In this document: one piece after another, positions 13,821 through 23,456 of the stretch
How the letters are laid out: the number at the start of each line of letters is the position of its first letter
Numbering within the stretch: the first letter of the stretch is position 1
Assembly (NCBI RefSeq): GCF_022539505.1
Contig: NW_025900006.1
Span: forward strand, 1-64,000
Length of the DNA stretch: 64,000 bases
Origin: Lolium rigidum
Taxonomy: Eukaryota > Streptophyta > Magnoliopsida > Poales > Poaceae
Reading direction: 5' to 3'
The notes under the pieces: model-generated
Databases searched by the model: none
What the model was told of the DNA's origin: nothing
Seen by the model: only the letters and a program-made list of their open reading frames with translations
Made by a program: the position numbers and the translations under genes

Positions 13821-16598
13821 ATGTCCGCCCCAAGTGGACGGCGGGTTTCCCGTCGTTCGCCGAGGAGAGGAGAGGGTGCGGAGGGAGAAGGAAGCGGCGA
13901 TGGCAGAGGAGAGGAAGCAGGCGCTGTTGCGGCGGACACTACTTATCCTTCAGATCAGCCTCGCTTCGGAGTGGGCGATCGAGCAGATGGCGAAGGGGTG
14001 GCGGCTGCAAATCTCAGGGCAAGGGCTCGAGGAGCAGGTCGTGGCGGCGCTGGCGATGATCAAAATGAAGGATCCCGAGGACCCGATGAGGCTAATGGCG
14101 GAGCAAAGGCTGGTGGACTTGGAAAATTGGACGCCATGAAGACCTTGTATGGGGCCTCGCCGTTGAGACCTTCTCCGCTGCTGATGGGCGGTGAGGGTAT
14201 GCGATCTGAGGGCTCTTCTGGTCCGCGATGCTCTGCAGATGTTCGGTGGCGGATGGAGAGGATCAGGAAGGGGAACCCATCTCCGACGAGGAGCTCTTCG
14301 TCGGAGAGGATGGCGAAAATCTGGGAGTGTCAGGGACGGGCCCCACTGCGCAGTGGCTCACTGGTTGCAGCTGTGGGTGGCCGTCGGTTGGATCCCCCTG
14401 GTCGTGATCGGACCGTCCGTGAGGTCTCTGGGATGGCGGCTTTACGGAATACATTTTCAGCGGTGGATATATCTGGGGATGCGCTGGTTGTTTCAGTCAA
14501 CAAACCCCTAGTCGGATCTAGGGTTTCGCCTAGGTCTCCGACACTGGTCTGGGTAAGGAGAGATTTGGTCCAGGCTAGATCCTTCACTCCCGCTGATTGC
14601 TTCCCTGCTAGAGATGGTTTCCTTCCTAAGCCTGTAGTGATTAAGTTCTCAGATCTGTGGGGTGCTGAAGAAGGGAAGAAATCTTTTGTTGAGATCGTCA
14701 AGATGGCGGGAGGGGGCCGTGGTACTGGCATATTTGGTGGCGCTGGGGGCGGCCGTGGTCCTGGTGGCGGCCGTGCTCCCTCAAGAGCAGCTGCAGCTAC
14801 TACGACGGCAACTTCGCTTGGTGCTGCTCCTGATCCAGTGGCCAAGTCTGAGTTTCCTCAACAAATGATGCAACAGATGGGGTCTGCTCAAGGTATGTTC
14901 CCGATGCTACAACCAAACATGTGGAACATGCCGATGAGTCAGTGGGCACAATTCTTTGGCAACCAGCAGATTCCTCCCACTGGTTTCAATCCTTTGATGA
15001 TGATACCTCAGGGGATTCCTCCTAGTCTTCCTCAATCCAACAGTCAAGGCAGTAGTGCTAGTTTGGTTCCTTCACAGCAACAACAGGTCTCTGGTGCTGG
15101 AAAGAACAAGAAGAAAAATCAAAAAGGGTCTGCTTCTGAGGGGTCAAAGAATAATGGTGACAGGGCTGGAACTAATCTGAAAGTGTCAATGGTTAGTGGG
15201 CCTGGACCTGTCTTGGATCCAAAATTCAGGAATGTGACTTGCTATAATTGTGGAGAATCAGGACACTATGTTGGTCTCTGCACTAGGATCAAGAGGTGCT
15301 TCATATGCGGCAAAACTGGTCACCACATGGATAATTGCCTTATGTGGTATTCCCTCCTACCAACTGCCCAATACTGGGGGAGTGCCAATCCTGGGTTGGG
15401 GTTCTTTCATGTTGAGGTGGAAGGGCCAGAGGCAGTGCAATGGCTGAATATGGACAATGTAGGTGTTGTGGTGATTAAAGAAGGAGATATCTCTGCTGAA
15501 GAGCTTGAAAAGTGTTTCAATGACATGTGGAAAGTGAATTGGTTCTGGCAGATCAGACAGATTGCCCCCAAGAAGTTCTTAGTAAGATTCCCTCCTAGCA
15601 AAAGAATCAAAGAGCTAGTGGAGTACCCCTCCATTAATCTAAAGAAGGATGGAGTGGTCATCTACTTTGTGAACTGGGAGGGTGAGACAGAGCCTTTTGA
15701 GAAATTCCAGGAAGTGTGGGTCAAAATCTTTGGTATTCCTGCCAAATGGTTAACCTGGAAAACTATCTGCCAAGTCTCAACTACCCTTGGTGTGCTTGTC
15801 AACATTGATTGGCATGGCATTTTCAGGAGTTTCTACAAGGAAGTCAGGGTTAAAGTGGCTGTGAGGGACAAATCAAAAATCCCATCAAACAAACTCTTTG
15901 AGATGGAACAATGCTTCTTCCTTATTGACTTCCTGGTAGAAAATGAAGGTGAAGCTATTGATGTTGATGAAGATAATGATGAGGATCCCGGACAAGGTAA
16001 TGAAGGGGATGCTATTGATGATGACAATGAACTTGGGGAGGACTTCAAGACCTTGGACAAGGACAAGTCTGGTGGGAACAATAGTAAAATGGAAACTGAT
16101 CTTTCCATCCCTCCTGGTGGAAGAAGTGGTTCTAAGTCTGCTGCCCAGCAAAATCTGGAGTCAAGTGTCCAGGAGAAAGTGTTTGGCAAGGAGCCATGTG
16201 CCCAGGCTAACAATGTTCTAGTCCTAAGGAGTGCTGAAGATAATATTGGGAAGAATCTCCTTCAACACTTTGATGCAGAAAGTGAGGAAGAAGCTGAAGA
16301 TCTTGCACAGAGAGATGATGAGCTGTTGTCCAACAAGCTTGCTCCTGTCATGCCTTCCATGGCATGGAAGGAGAAGAAGCAATGGGGTCCTGTGCAAGCT
16401 ACTAGAATGAGCTCCAGAATTCCAAGGGATGGCAAGACTGTTATTGAGAAAGCACAAGAGCTTAAGAAGGCAAAAAATCTAGAAGTACCTAAAGGTAATA
16501 AGATCCATGGCTTCCCAAACTCTTTTGCTGCCCTTGATAATCCTATTTTACTTGATAATGCAAAAATGCTGGCATTAGCCTGGGGCACAAAAACTTGA
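13821..16598 (+). CDS. LINE ORF1 (Gag-like, CCHC zinc knuckles and DUF4283-like domain)
   Basis: An uninterrupted frame of 925 codons from the ATG at 13821; a later in-frame ATG at 14703 is an alternative start. The open frame extends upstream to 13527, but that part lies in the Copia LTR. The N-terminal third is basic and low complexity; a Gly/Arg/Ala-rich tract precedes a Met/Gln/Pro-rich stretch. Two CCHC knuckles follow (CYNCGESGHYVGLC and CFICGKTGHHMDNC, genomic 15238-15340). After them comes a DUF4283-like RNA-binding region (about 15400-15870), then an acidic Asp/Glu-rich tail. In the L1 family ORF1 coats the RNA and acts as chaperone. The order knuckles-then-DUF4283 differs from the more usual DUF4283-then-knuckle order in dicot elements, as I recall them. 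Confidence 0.8.
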   Translation: MSAPSGRRVSRRSPRRGEGAEGEGSGDGRGEEAGAVAADTTYPSDQPRFGVGDRADGEGVAAANLRARARGAGRGGAGDDQNEGSRGPDEANGGAKAGGLGKLDAMKTLYGASPLRPSPLLMGGEGMRSEGSSGPRCSADVRWRMERIRKGNPSPTRSSSSERMAKIWECQGRAPLRSGSLVAAVGGRRLDPPGRDRTVREVSGMAALRNTFSAVDISGDALVVSVNKPLVGSRVSPRSPTLVWVRRDLVQARSFTPADCFPARDGFLPKPVVIKFSDLWGAEEGKKSFVEIVKMAGGGRGTGIFGGAGGGRGPGGGRAPSRAAAATTTATSLGAAPDPVAKSEFPQQMMQQMGSAQGMFPMLQPNMWNMPMSQWAQFFGNQQIPPTGFNPLMMIPQGIPPSLPQSNSQGSSASLVPSQQQQVSGAGKNKKKNQKGSASEGSKNNGDRAGTNLKVSMVSGPGPVLDPKFRNVTCYNCGESGHYVGLCTRIKRCFICGKTGHHMDNCLMWYSLLPTAQYWGSANPGLGFFHVEVEGPEAVQWLNMDNVGVVVIKEGDISAEELEKCFNDMWKVNWFWQIRQIAPKKFLVRFPPSKRIKELVEYPSINLKKDGVVIYFVNWEGETEPFEKFQEVWVKIFGIPAKWLTWKTICQVSTTLGVLVNIDWHGIFRSFYKEVRVKVAVRDKSKIPSNKLFEMEQCFFLIDFLVENEGEAIDVDEDNDEDPGQGNEGDAIDDDNELGEDFKTLDKDKSGGNNSKMETDLSIPPGGRSGSKSAAQQNLESSVQEKVFGKEPCAQANNVLVLRSAEDNIGKNLLQHFDAESEEEAEDLAQRDDELLSNKLAPVMPSMAWKEKKQWGPVQATRMSSRIPRDGKTVIEKAQELKKAKNLEVPKGNKIHGFPNSFAALDNPILLDNAKMLALAWGTKT

Positions 16599-16668
16599 AT
16601 GCTGATTCTGTTATTGATAAAATTAAAGAAGCTGAAATAAAAAGACTTGTTGATTATCATAAGTCCAA

Positions 16669-19600
16669 GTGTCCAACCCTGCTAGCTTTCTTCCTAGTGA
16701 CATTAATATATCTTTGGAAGAATTGAGAGTAGGCATGGAGGTTAGGGATGAGGCTCTATCTGATCAGGAGGATCACATTAGTGATGTACCTGATGATGAT
16801 GAGCCTTGGACATTAGTCCATAGTAGAAAGAAAGGGAGAAGGAAATTGATCTTTAAAAATGGTAGTATCTCTAATCTGGAAACCTAGAGATCTTAACAGG
16901 CCTGATAAGCTCACTAGAGTGCATGACCTCATTAGAGAGACATGCCCTAATATTATTTGCTTCCCTGAGTAAAAAAAGAGAGGATTTCTCTAGTTTACAG
17001 CTGCAACAACTAGATCCAAGGGGGAAGTTCTCTTGGAATTGGTTGCCAGCTGTGAAAACTGCTGGTGGGATTCTTGTTGGTATTAGCATTGAAATGTTTG
17101 ATATAGTTAAATGGGACATTCTTTCTTATTGTGTTTGTGTGCAAATTAAAGCAAAGCAGATAATGTTCTTTGGAGAGTTATCGTTGTCTATGGCTCTGCT
17201 TATGAAGAACATAAATTATACTTTATCAATGAGCTGCATAATATCATGGCATGTTGGAATGGTCCTACCCTGATTGGTGGGGATTTCAATCTCATTAGAG
17301 AAAAATGTGAAAAGAATACTGGAAACATTAATCAGCATTGGGCCAATATTTTTAATGATTGGATCAATAAATTTAATCTGATGGAGCTTAAAAACCTCAG
17401 CAGACAATTCTCTTGGGCTAATAACCAGGATAATTTGGTTATGGCTCTCCTAGATAGAGTTTTTGTCTCTGCTTGTTGGGATTCCCTTTTCCCTGCTAGT
17501 AGTCTGGCTTCTAAGCCTAGGGTGGGCAGTGATCATACCCCTCTTATTGTTGATACTGGAGCTCTGAAAATCCCTCATGATAAGCAATTTAGATTTGAAA
17601 AATGGTGGCTTAAAGTAGAAGGTTTTGATCAGGTGGTTGCCAAGTTCTGGCAGGCCCCCTGTCATCTCCAGAACTCCCTGGATAGGTGGCAATTCAAGAT
17701 TAGGAGTACCAGGAAAGGCTTAAAAGGTTGGTCAGCTAACATTGAGTCTGCTCAAAGGAAACTTAAACAGGATTTGGTTGCTGAGTATGACTTGCTTGAC
17801 CTTTTATCTGAAACCCAAAGTTTGTCTCCTATCTCTAAAACTAGAATGAAAAATATTTCAGTTGAGCTTACTAAAATTTGGAGTAATGAAGAAATAAAGG
17901 CTAGACAGAGATCTAGAGAGACATACATTTTAGAAGGAGATTGTAATACTGCTTACTTTCATTCTGTAGCTAATCAGAGGAGGAGGAATAAACAGATTTA
18001 CCAGTTGCAGGGGGATGAAGGGCTTGTGGAAGACAACAAAGGTATTCTGGACATTGCTGTTAACTACTATAAGAAACTTTTCTGTAAAGAACCCTACCTT
18101 GACATTGATCTGTTAGATGATTTTTGGGATCCTGAGGATATGGTGTCTCAGGATCACAATGATATGCTTGATGCTGCTTTTACTGAAAAAGAGGTTAGGG
18201 ATGCCATCTTTGGCTCTTATGCTGAGGGTGCCCCTGGCCCTGATGGTTTTTCTTTCCTTTTCTACCAACATTTTTGGGAGCTCATTAGAGCTGATTTCAT
18301 GGCTATGGTTAAAGATTGGAATGAGGGGAAACTTGATTTGTTCAGATTGAATTTTCTCGTTTGACTTTGATTCCAAAAGAGGCTGATGCTGTGACTATAC
18401 AGAAATCCAGGCCTATTGCTTTAACCAATTGTAGTTTTAAGATTTTTTCTAAATGTGCCACTAATAGGCTGGGTGTGGTTAGTGAGAAGCTTATTTCTCC
18501 TAACCAAACAGCTTTTATTAAAGGGAGATATATCCTTGAAAGTGTGGTATCTGCTCCTGAGCTTATTCATGATGCTGTCCATAAGGGACAATCTAGTTTT
18601 ATTTTTAAACTTTATTATGAAAAAGCCTATGACAGGGTGGATATAGATTTCATTTTGAAAATTATGAAGATCGATGAGGGGTTTTAGCCCTAAATGGCTG
18701 TCTATTATTGAGGGTATTTTGCATAATGGCTCTGTTGGGGTTAGGATTAATGACTGCAATAGTCAGTTCTTCCTTACCAGTAGAGGGGTGAGACAGGGGG
18801 CCCTATTTCCCCCATTCTTTTTAATTTCATGGCTGATGGTTTTACTAAAATCTTGTCCAAAGCTGCCTGTGGAGGACAGATAGCTGGTCTCATGCAAGAA
18901 CTAGGGAGGGGAGGGATCATTAGTATGCAATATGCTGATGATACTCTACTCTTCCTAGAAAATAGGTTAACTTCTGCCATAAATCTAAAATGGATCCTGG
19001 CTTATTTTGAACCAATGTCTCGGATGAGGATTAATTTCCATAAATGTGATTTAGTCCCTGTTAATGTTGTGGAAGATGATGCACAAGTTTTTGCTCAATC
19101 TTTGAGTTGTAAGATGGGAGATTTCCCTCTACAATATCTTGGGGTTCCTCTTCATCATAGTAAGCTCAGAAAAGAGGATATACAACCTGTGGTTGATAAA
19201 ATCCTCAAGAGAGCTGCTGGGTGGAGAGGGAAGCTCCTTAACCATGCTGCTAAGCTTGAGCTGGTTAGGAGTGTCTTGGCCAGTATTCCTATCTATTTAC
19301 TTAGTGTGATCAAGTTTCCTAAATGGGCCATTACTCTCATTAACTCTCAGATGGCTCACTGCCTTTGGGATAATTATGAGGGTCATCATAAGTATCATCT
19401 AGCTAACTGGGGGCTGGTCACTAGGAAGAAGGAGTATGGGGGCTTGGGCATTCCTGATCTATGAGAAATGAACATGTGCCTCTTAGCCTCTTGGATTAAA
19501 AGGTATCATCTAAATGAAAACAATTTATGGAAACAGATAGTGGACAATAAGTATAATGTGGGTAACCCTAATATTTTTTCTGCTTCTTCTGTTGGTGCCT

Positions 19601-20516
19601 CTCCCTTTTGGAAAGGGGTGCTGTGGGCTAGCAAAAATGCTAAGATGGGTTATATGTGGCAAGTTGGGAATGGTAGGAACATTAAGTTCTGGGAGGATCA
19701 TTCGTTTGGCTCCTGCTCCTTGGCTATTCAGTATTGGGAAGTCTATTTCCTAGTGAATGAACAATGTAAGACCATTGCTGATTTATGGGATGGATCTTCT
19801 TTAAAAATGACCTTTAGGAGATGTTTTGATCATAGATTGATGTTGCAATGGCTGGAAATTCAGCAAATTGCTCAACCTATCCAGTTAAAAAATATTTAGG
19901 ATTGTTTGATTTGGAAATGGGAAGCTAATGGTTTGTATAGTGCAAAATCCTTGTATGCTGCAGTCAATTTTGGAGGGATTAAAGCTGTTGATATACATTG
20001 TGTGTGGAAAATCAAAGTGCCCCCAAAGATTCATTTTTTCCTTTGGTTTCTGTTCCATAATAAACTCCTCACTAGAGATAATTTGGTCAAAAGACAACAT
20101 GTTGACGATTTAACTTGTGTTTTCTGCAAAGAAGTAGAAACTTGTCAACACTTGTTTTTTGACTGTGTGGTTGCCTCTAATATCTGGAAAGAGCTTGTTG
20201 CTGTTCTGGATATTAACCTGGAGATTTCAAACATGCATGACATTACTTATCTGTGGAATGATAAGAAGAAAAATAAGATTTGCAATATGATTTTCGCTGC
20301 TGTTCTGAGAACTATCTGGATTACCAAAAATGACCATGTTTTCAATCGTGTTCAATGGGTTGGAATGCAGGGAATGTGGAGGCGCTTAGCTTGCAATTGT
20401 GCTCAATGGAGGATTCTGTTGAAGGAGGGAGAAAGAGAAGGGCTGATGATATTGATGAGCAAGGTGGAGAGCTTAGCTCGGCTGCCACCACTGCTATTGT
20501 GGCCGGAACCTGACTG
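16669..20516 (+). pseudogene. LINE ORF2: endonuclease, reverse transcriptase, zf-RVT (frameshifted)
   Basis: Pieces are colinear with plant L1 ORF2. The N-terminal linker (16669-16887) ends just before an apurinic-type endonuclease whose signatures include GGDFNLI (about 17276) and GSDHTPL (about 17525). Reverse transcriptase follows, with PGPDGFS, a PIALTN block and the catalytic YADD at 18931-18942, which is intact. The C-terminal zinc block CVFCKEVETCQHLFFDC lies at about 20118-20168. Breaks include a stop or frameshift near 16970, frameshifts near 18357, 18685 and 18800-18830, and stops at 19462 and 19897. It cannot make a full protein as written, though some breaks could be sequence errors. 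Confidence 0.85.
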
Positions 20517-20940
20517 ACTCCCCAGAAAAAAGCAAGATCTGCGTTGGAAGTCTGCGACATGAACAACACGAGGGGTTTTGGCCCGATACTGATCACAGCT
20601 GAAGACTTGTCGAGGACTCTCCAAGCCAATGACCTGATCCTGGTGGGCGATGGAGCAGGTTTCCAAGTCCTGAACCGACGGTAGCTGGGTGGTGCTGTTG
20701 GTTTGGGAGTCTCAAGGCTGGCCTCTCCCATGTCGTCTGCTGTTTGCCTCTGTCGCTTCTCTTCCTTTGGTGGTCTGATGGGTTGTAGTCTTAAAACTTG
20801 GTGTCCTTAAACCGTGTGTTTGTCCGAGGGGGTATGGTTTGTAAATGCTTAATGCTGTGAAAACCCTGAATGATGTAGCTTGGATGGTTGGTTTCAATAT
20901 ATTTTGGAACCGGGGGTTGTACCCCTGTTTCTCTAAAAAA
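20517..20940 (+). other. LINE 3' UTR and A-tail
   Basis: Non-coding tail between the last ORF2 stop and the 3' duplication. It is T/G-rich near the end (cgggggttgtacccctgtttctc) and terminates in 6-8 A residues. Confidence 0.7.
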
Positions 20941-20953
20941 AATACTTTCACAT
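20941..20953. repeat. Target-site duplication of the LINE, right copy
   Basis: aatactttcacat, identical to 13626-13638. Its last base is also the first base of the Copia primer site. Confidence 0.9.
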
Positions 20954-20964
20954 GGTATCAGAGC
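20953..20964 (+). other. Primer binding site (tRNA-iMet) of the Ale-like Copia element
   Basis: TGGTATCAGAGC, complementary to the 3' end of initiator tRNA-Met. It was separated from its LTR by the LINE insertion. Confidence 0.85.
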
Positions 20965-21067
20965 ACGGTTCTTCCAAACGCATATGATCTACCACCGCCG
21001 CTGACGATCAAGCTCGACTCGTCGTCGTCTCCTTCGCGGATCAAGGGAGTTGCTGCAAGCTGCAGCC

Positions 21068-21930
21068 ATGTCGTTCGGGGCGTCCTCTTCCTCTACGCTC
21101 GCCGGGAATCTCCTCTCTGTTGGTATTACAGAGAAACTTACTCGCGATAACTTCCTCCTGTGGCGGGCTTAGATTCTGCCTGATATCCGTGGTGCTCAGC
21201 TCTCTGGCTTCCTGGATGGATCAACACCGGCACCTGGCAAGGAACTCACCTCCAAAGATCAGGACGGGAAGGAAGTGAAAATTCCAAATACTGAGTATGC
21301 GCGATGGAACGCCCAGGATCAATCTGTCCTCGGCTACCTTCTTCGAAACATGTCAAGGGAAGTGTTGACTCAGATGGTCGGGATCACGACCTCGGAAGGA
21401 GTTTGGGCTGCTGTAACGGAGATGTTCTCCTCGCAGTCCAGGTCGCGCGTGGTGCACCTGCGCACACAACTGAATCAATGTCACAAGGAAAATAAAGCAA
21501 CAACTGTTTACTTCAATCAGATAAAGACGTTGGCAGATGAGATGGCTGTCGCCGGCAAACCACTGGATGATGATGATGTTACATCATATGTGCTTGCCGG
21601 ACTTCAAGATGAAGCATACAATGGTTTTGTTGCTGCTATCACTGCCTTGATCAAGGCCCAGAAAGTTATTAGCTTGAGTGATCTTTACTCTTAGCTGCTC
21701 ACATATGAATCCAGGTTGGAGGGGCAAAATCTGACCGGTGAACTCTCAGTCAATGGTGCAATGCGTGGTGGCCATGGAGGTGGCTACCGAGGTGGACGTG
21801 GTGGTGGACGGAACAACTACTAGGATCAGCGTCCCGACCAACGCTATGAGCAGCGGAATTATCAAGACCAGTGCTATGATCAGCGTGGTGGCTATGAGCA
21901 GCGTGATCAGCGTGGTTATAATGGATATTG
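21068..21930 (+). pseudogene. Copia gag (UBN2/gag-polypeptide type), three in-frame stops
   Basis: Reading from ATG 21068 gives a typical Copia gag: LTRDNFLLW near the N-terminus, ARWNAQDQSVLGYLL, and a Gly/Arg-rich tail of the kind that precedes a zinc knuckle. Amber codons interrupt it near 21171, 21692 and 21822, each at a position where related gag proteins have Gln. Everything beyond about 21930 (zinc knuckle, integrase, RT) is cut off by the next LTR element and is presumably downstream of the window. Gag would form the virus-like particle. Confidence 0.75.
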
Positions 21931-22159
21931 TGTAAGAGCAAGATCTATGACCCTTGTTTTGTGTGTTTGATAACAACACTCGAACAATTCTAACTGTGCA
22001 CAAAGATTATCTTTGATGGATTTGTAGGTGTACGGTGCCCTCGCTGAACACACTATGATCGGAAGACTGAAGCGTAGATCTTAGGTTTTCTGGTTTTGTG
22101 TGTGTGTTGTGAGGTAACATGGTAGGAGAGGAAAAGAGGAAAAAGCTGTTTTAGCCATA

Positions 22160-22504
22160 GCGGTAGTACCGCTACCCTACTGGTACCACCCAAGATACCG
22201 CTCTGAGGATTGCATATGGAAATGTCCCACAGAACCCGTTACGGTACCTTTACGGTACCATGAGCGGTAGTACCGCTTGAGAGCGGTAGTACCGCCCACG
22301 GTACCGCTCAAGTACCGTAACGCGTTACGGTCGTACCGCTGTGGTACCGCTCCGATACCGCTTCGAGTCCAGTAAGCTCTGGACCCTGTTGCGGTACCTC
22401 GAGCGGTACCGCAAGTGGTAGTACCGCAATGTGTCCACGTGGACAAGTTCAGTGGGGATTCGAACTCAGAGCGGTAGTACCGCTTCCAGAAGCGGTAGTA
22501 CCGC
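22160..22504. repeat. Cluster of GCGGTAGTACCGC palindromes
   Basis: Five exact copies of the near-perfect palindrome gcggtagtaccgc (22160, 22264, 22283, 22471 and 22492) are interspersed with many shorter variants such as gcggtacc and accgct. They lie in the U3 part of the element-2 LTR, upstream of the TATA box. Each can form a small hairpin and neighbouring copies could pair. Confidence 0.85.
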
Positions 22505-22765
22505 TAAGGCAAAAACAGCAGGTAACGGTTGGATTTGGAGGGACCTATATAAAGGCCCCTTCTTCTCCAGCCAGCCTTAGCTCTTCTCTCTCTCTCTCCT
22601 CCATTGTTGCTGAGCTCAAAATTGAGGGGATCTCCTCATCCACCCAACCAATCTTGCTCATACTTTGAGAGGTGGTGGAGGAGACCCCGATCTATCATTC
22701 TACCGAGAGAAAGTTCATCAATTCGTGGTAGTCCTTAGTGGATCTTGGTGTTAGGGTTCCTTGGT

Positions 22766-22900
22766 GGAAGAGCTTCTTGGTGAGCTTCTTGGTGGAGCAC
22801 TAGAAGAGTTTCTTGGTGGAGCACTGGAAGAGCTTCTTGGTGGAGCACTGGAAGAGCTTCTTGGTGGAGCATTGGAAGGGTTCCTTTGGTGGAATATTGG
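22766..22900 (+). repeat. 24-bp minisatellite in the LTR
   Basis: Tandem units of 24 bp (cactggaagagcttcttggtggag type), about five copies with substitutions, the outer ones degenerate. The open frames on both strands here are repeat artefacts. Confidence 0.8.
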
Positions 22901-23410
22901 AGATGGGTTCCTATGGTGGAGCATTGGAGATGTGCAGCTATGGAGTCTAGCTTGGTGATGTACTAGCTCCATAGGGTGTTGGGAGCATCCTTGTGTGTGG
23001 AGCTCGCCCCAACCTTGTGAAGGAATCACCGCCTCGACCGGTGCCTTAGTGGAAGAGGGAGAGCACCTCCGTGGAGCTCTCTCGAGGAAGAAGGTGAGGC
23101 CTTCCTTCGTGGTGTGGCCGTCTAGTCTCTTGTGTGAGACTAGCACCTCCTCAACGCAGACGTACTTCCTGTTGTGGAAGGAACTGCGGTAAACAAACCT
23201 CGCCTCGCCTCCGCACCCTCCGGTTGTCTCGCTCCTTACTCTTACTATCTTTTTGATTCCTTTACTTGTTGCACATGTCCTAGCATCATTGTAGGAACAC
23301 CTCTATTGCTCAAGTTATCACCTTTACCTTCCGTTGCGCTAAAATTGAAAAAGGTTAAAACTTGCCGTAGCACCATTCACCCGCCTCTTGTTCGCTACGA
23401 TCCATTCAAG

Positions 23411-23422
23411 TGGTATCAGAGC
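23411..23422 (+). other. Primer binding site (tRNA-iMet) of element 2
   Basis: TGGTATCAGAGC, two bases after the LTR end. Confidence 0.85.
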
Positions 23423-23456
23423 GAGGTTTTCTTGCTCGGGCTTTACCGCCTAAGAA

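Larger units (their letters stand above)
13639..20940 (+). mobile_element. L1-type LINE, near full length (7.3 kb), decayed ORF2
   Basis: Bounded by a perfect 13-bp target duplication and ending in an A-run (20935-20942, shared with the duplication). It has a ~180-bp 5' UTR, ORF1 (13821-16598) with zinc knuckles, and ORF2 remnants in the order endonuclease, reverse transcriptase and zf-RVT. A ~420-bp 3' UTR follows. No RNase H domain is seen, as in many grass L1 elements. Full-length structure with intact ORF1 and limited damage in ORF2 indicates a comparatively recent insertion. The target is the exact junction of a Copia LTR and its primer site. Confidence 0.92.
21931..23408 (+). repeat. 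LTR of element 2 (gag-bearing LTR element), about 1.48 kb
   Basis: It starts near tgtaagagc inside the Copia gag and ends attca just before a primer site at 23411. A TATA box tatataaa lies at 22546-22553, so transcription would start around 22580 and the remainder is R/U5. It contains a cluster of palindromes (22160-22504) and a 24-bp minisatellite (about 22766-22900). The 5' edge is approximate because its partner LTR is not in the window. Confidence 0.65.

Noticed and set aside
22160..22504. CRISPR-like array
   Set aside because: The palindromes are unevenly spaced and variants overlap; there are no uniform spacers, and this is a plant LTR.
22751..23192. ORFs on both strands over the 24-bp minisatellite
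   Set aside because: The repeat length is a multiple of three, which keeps frames open artificially.
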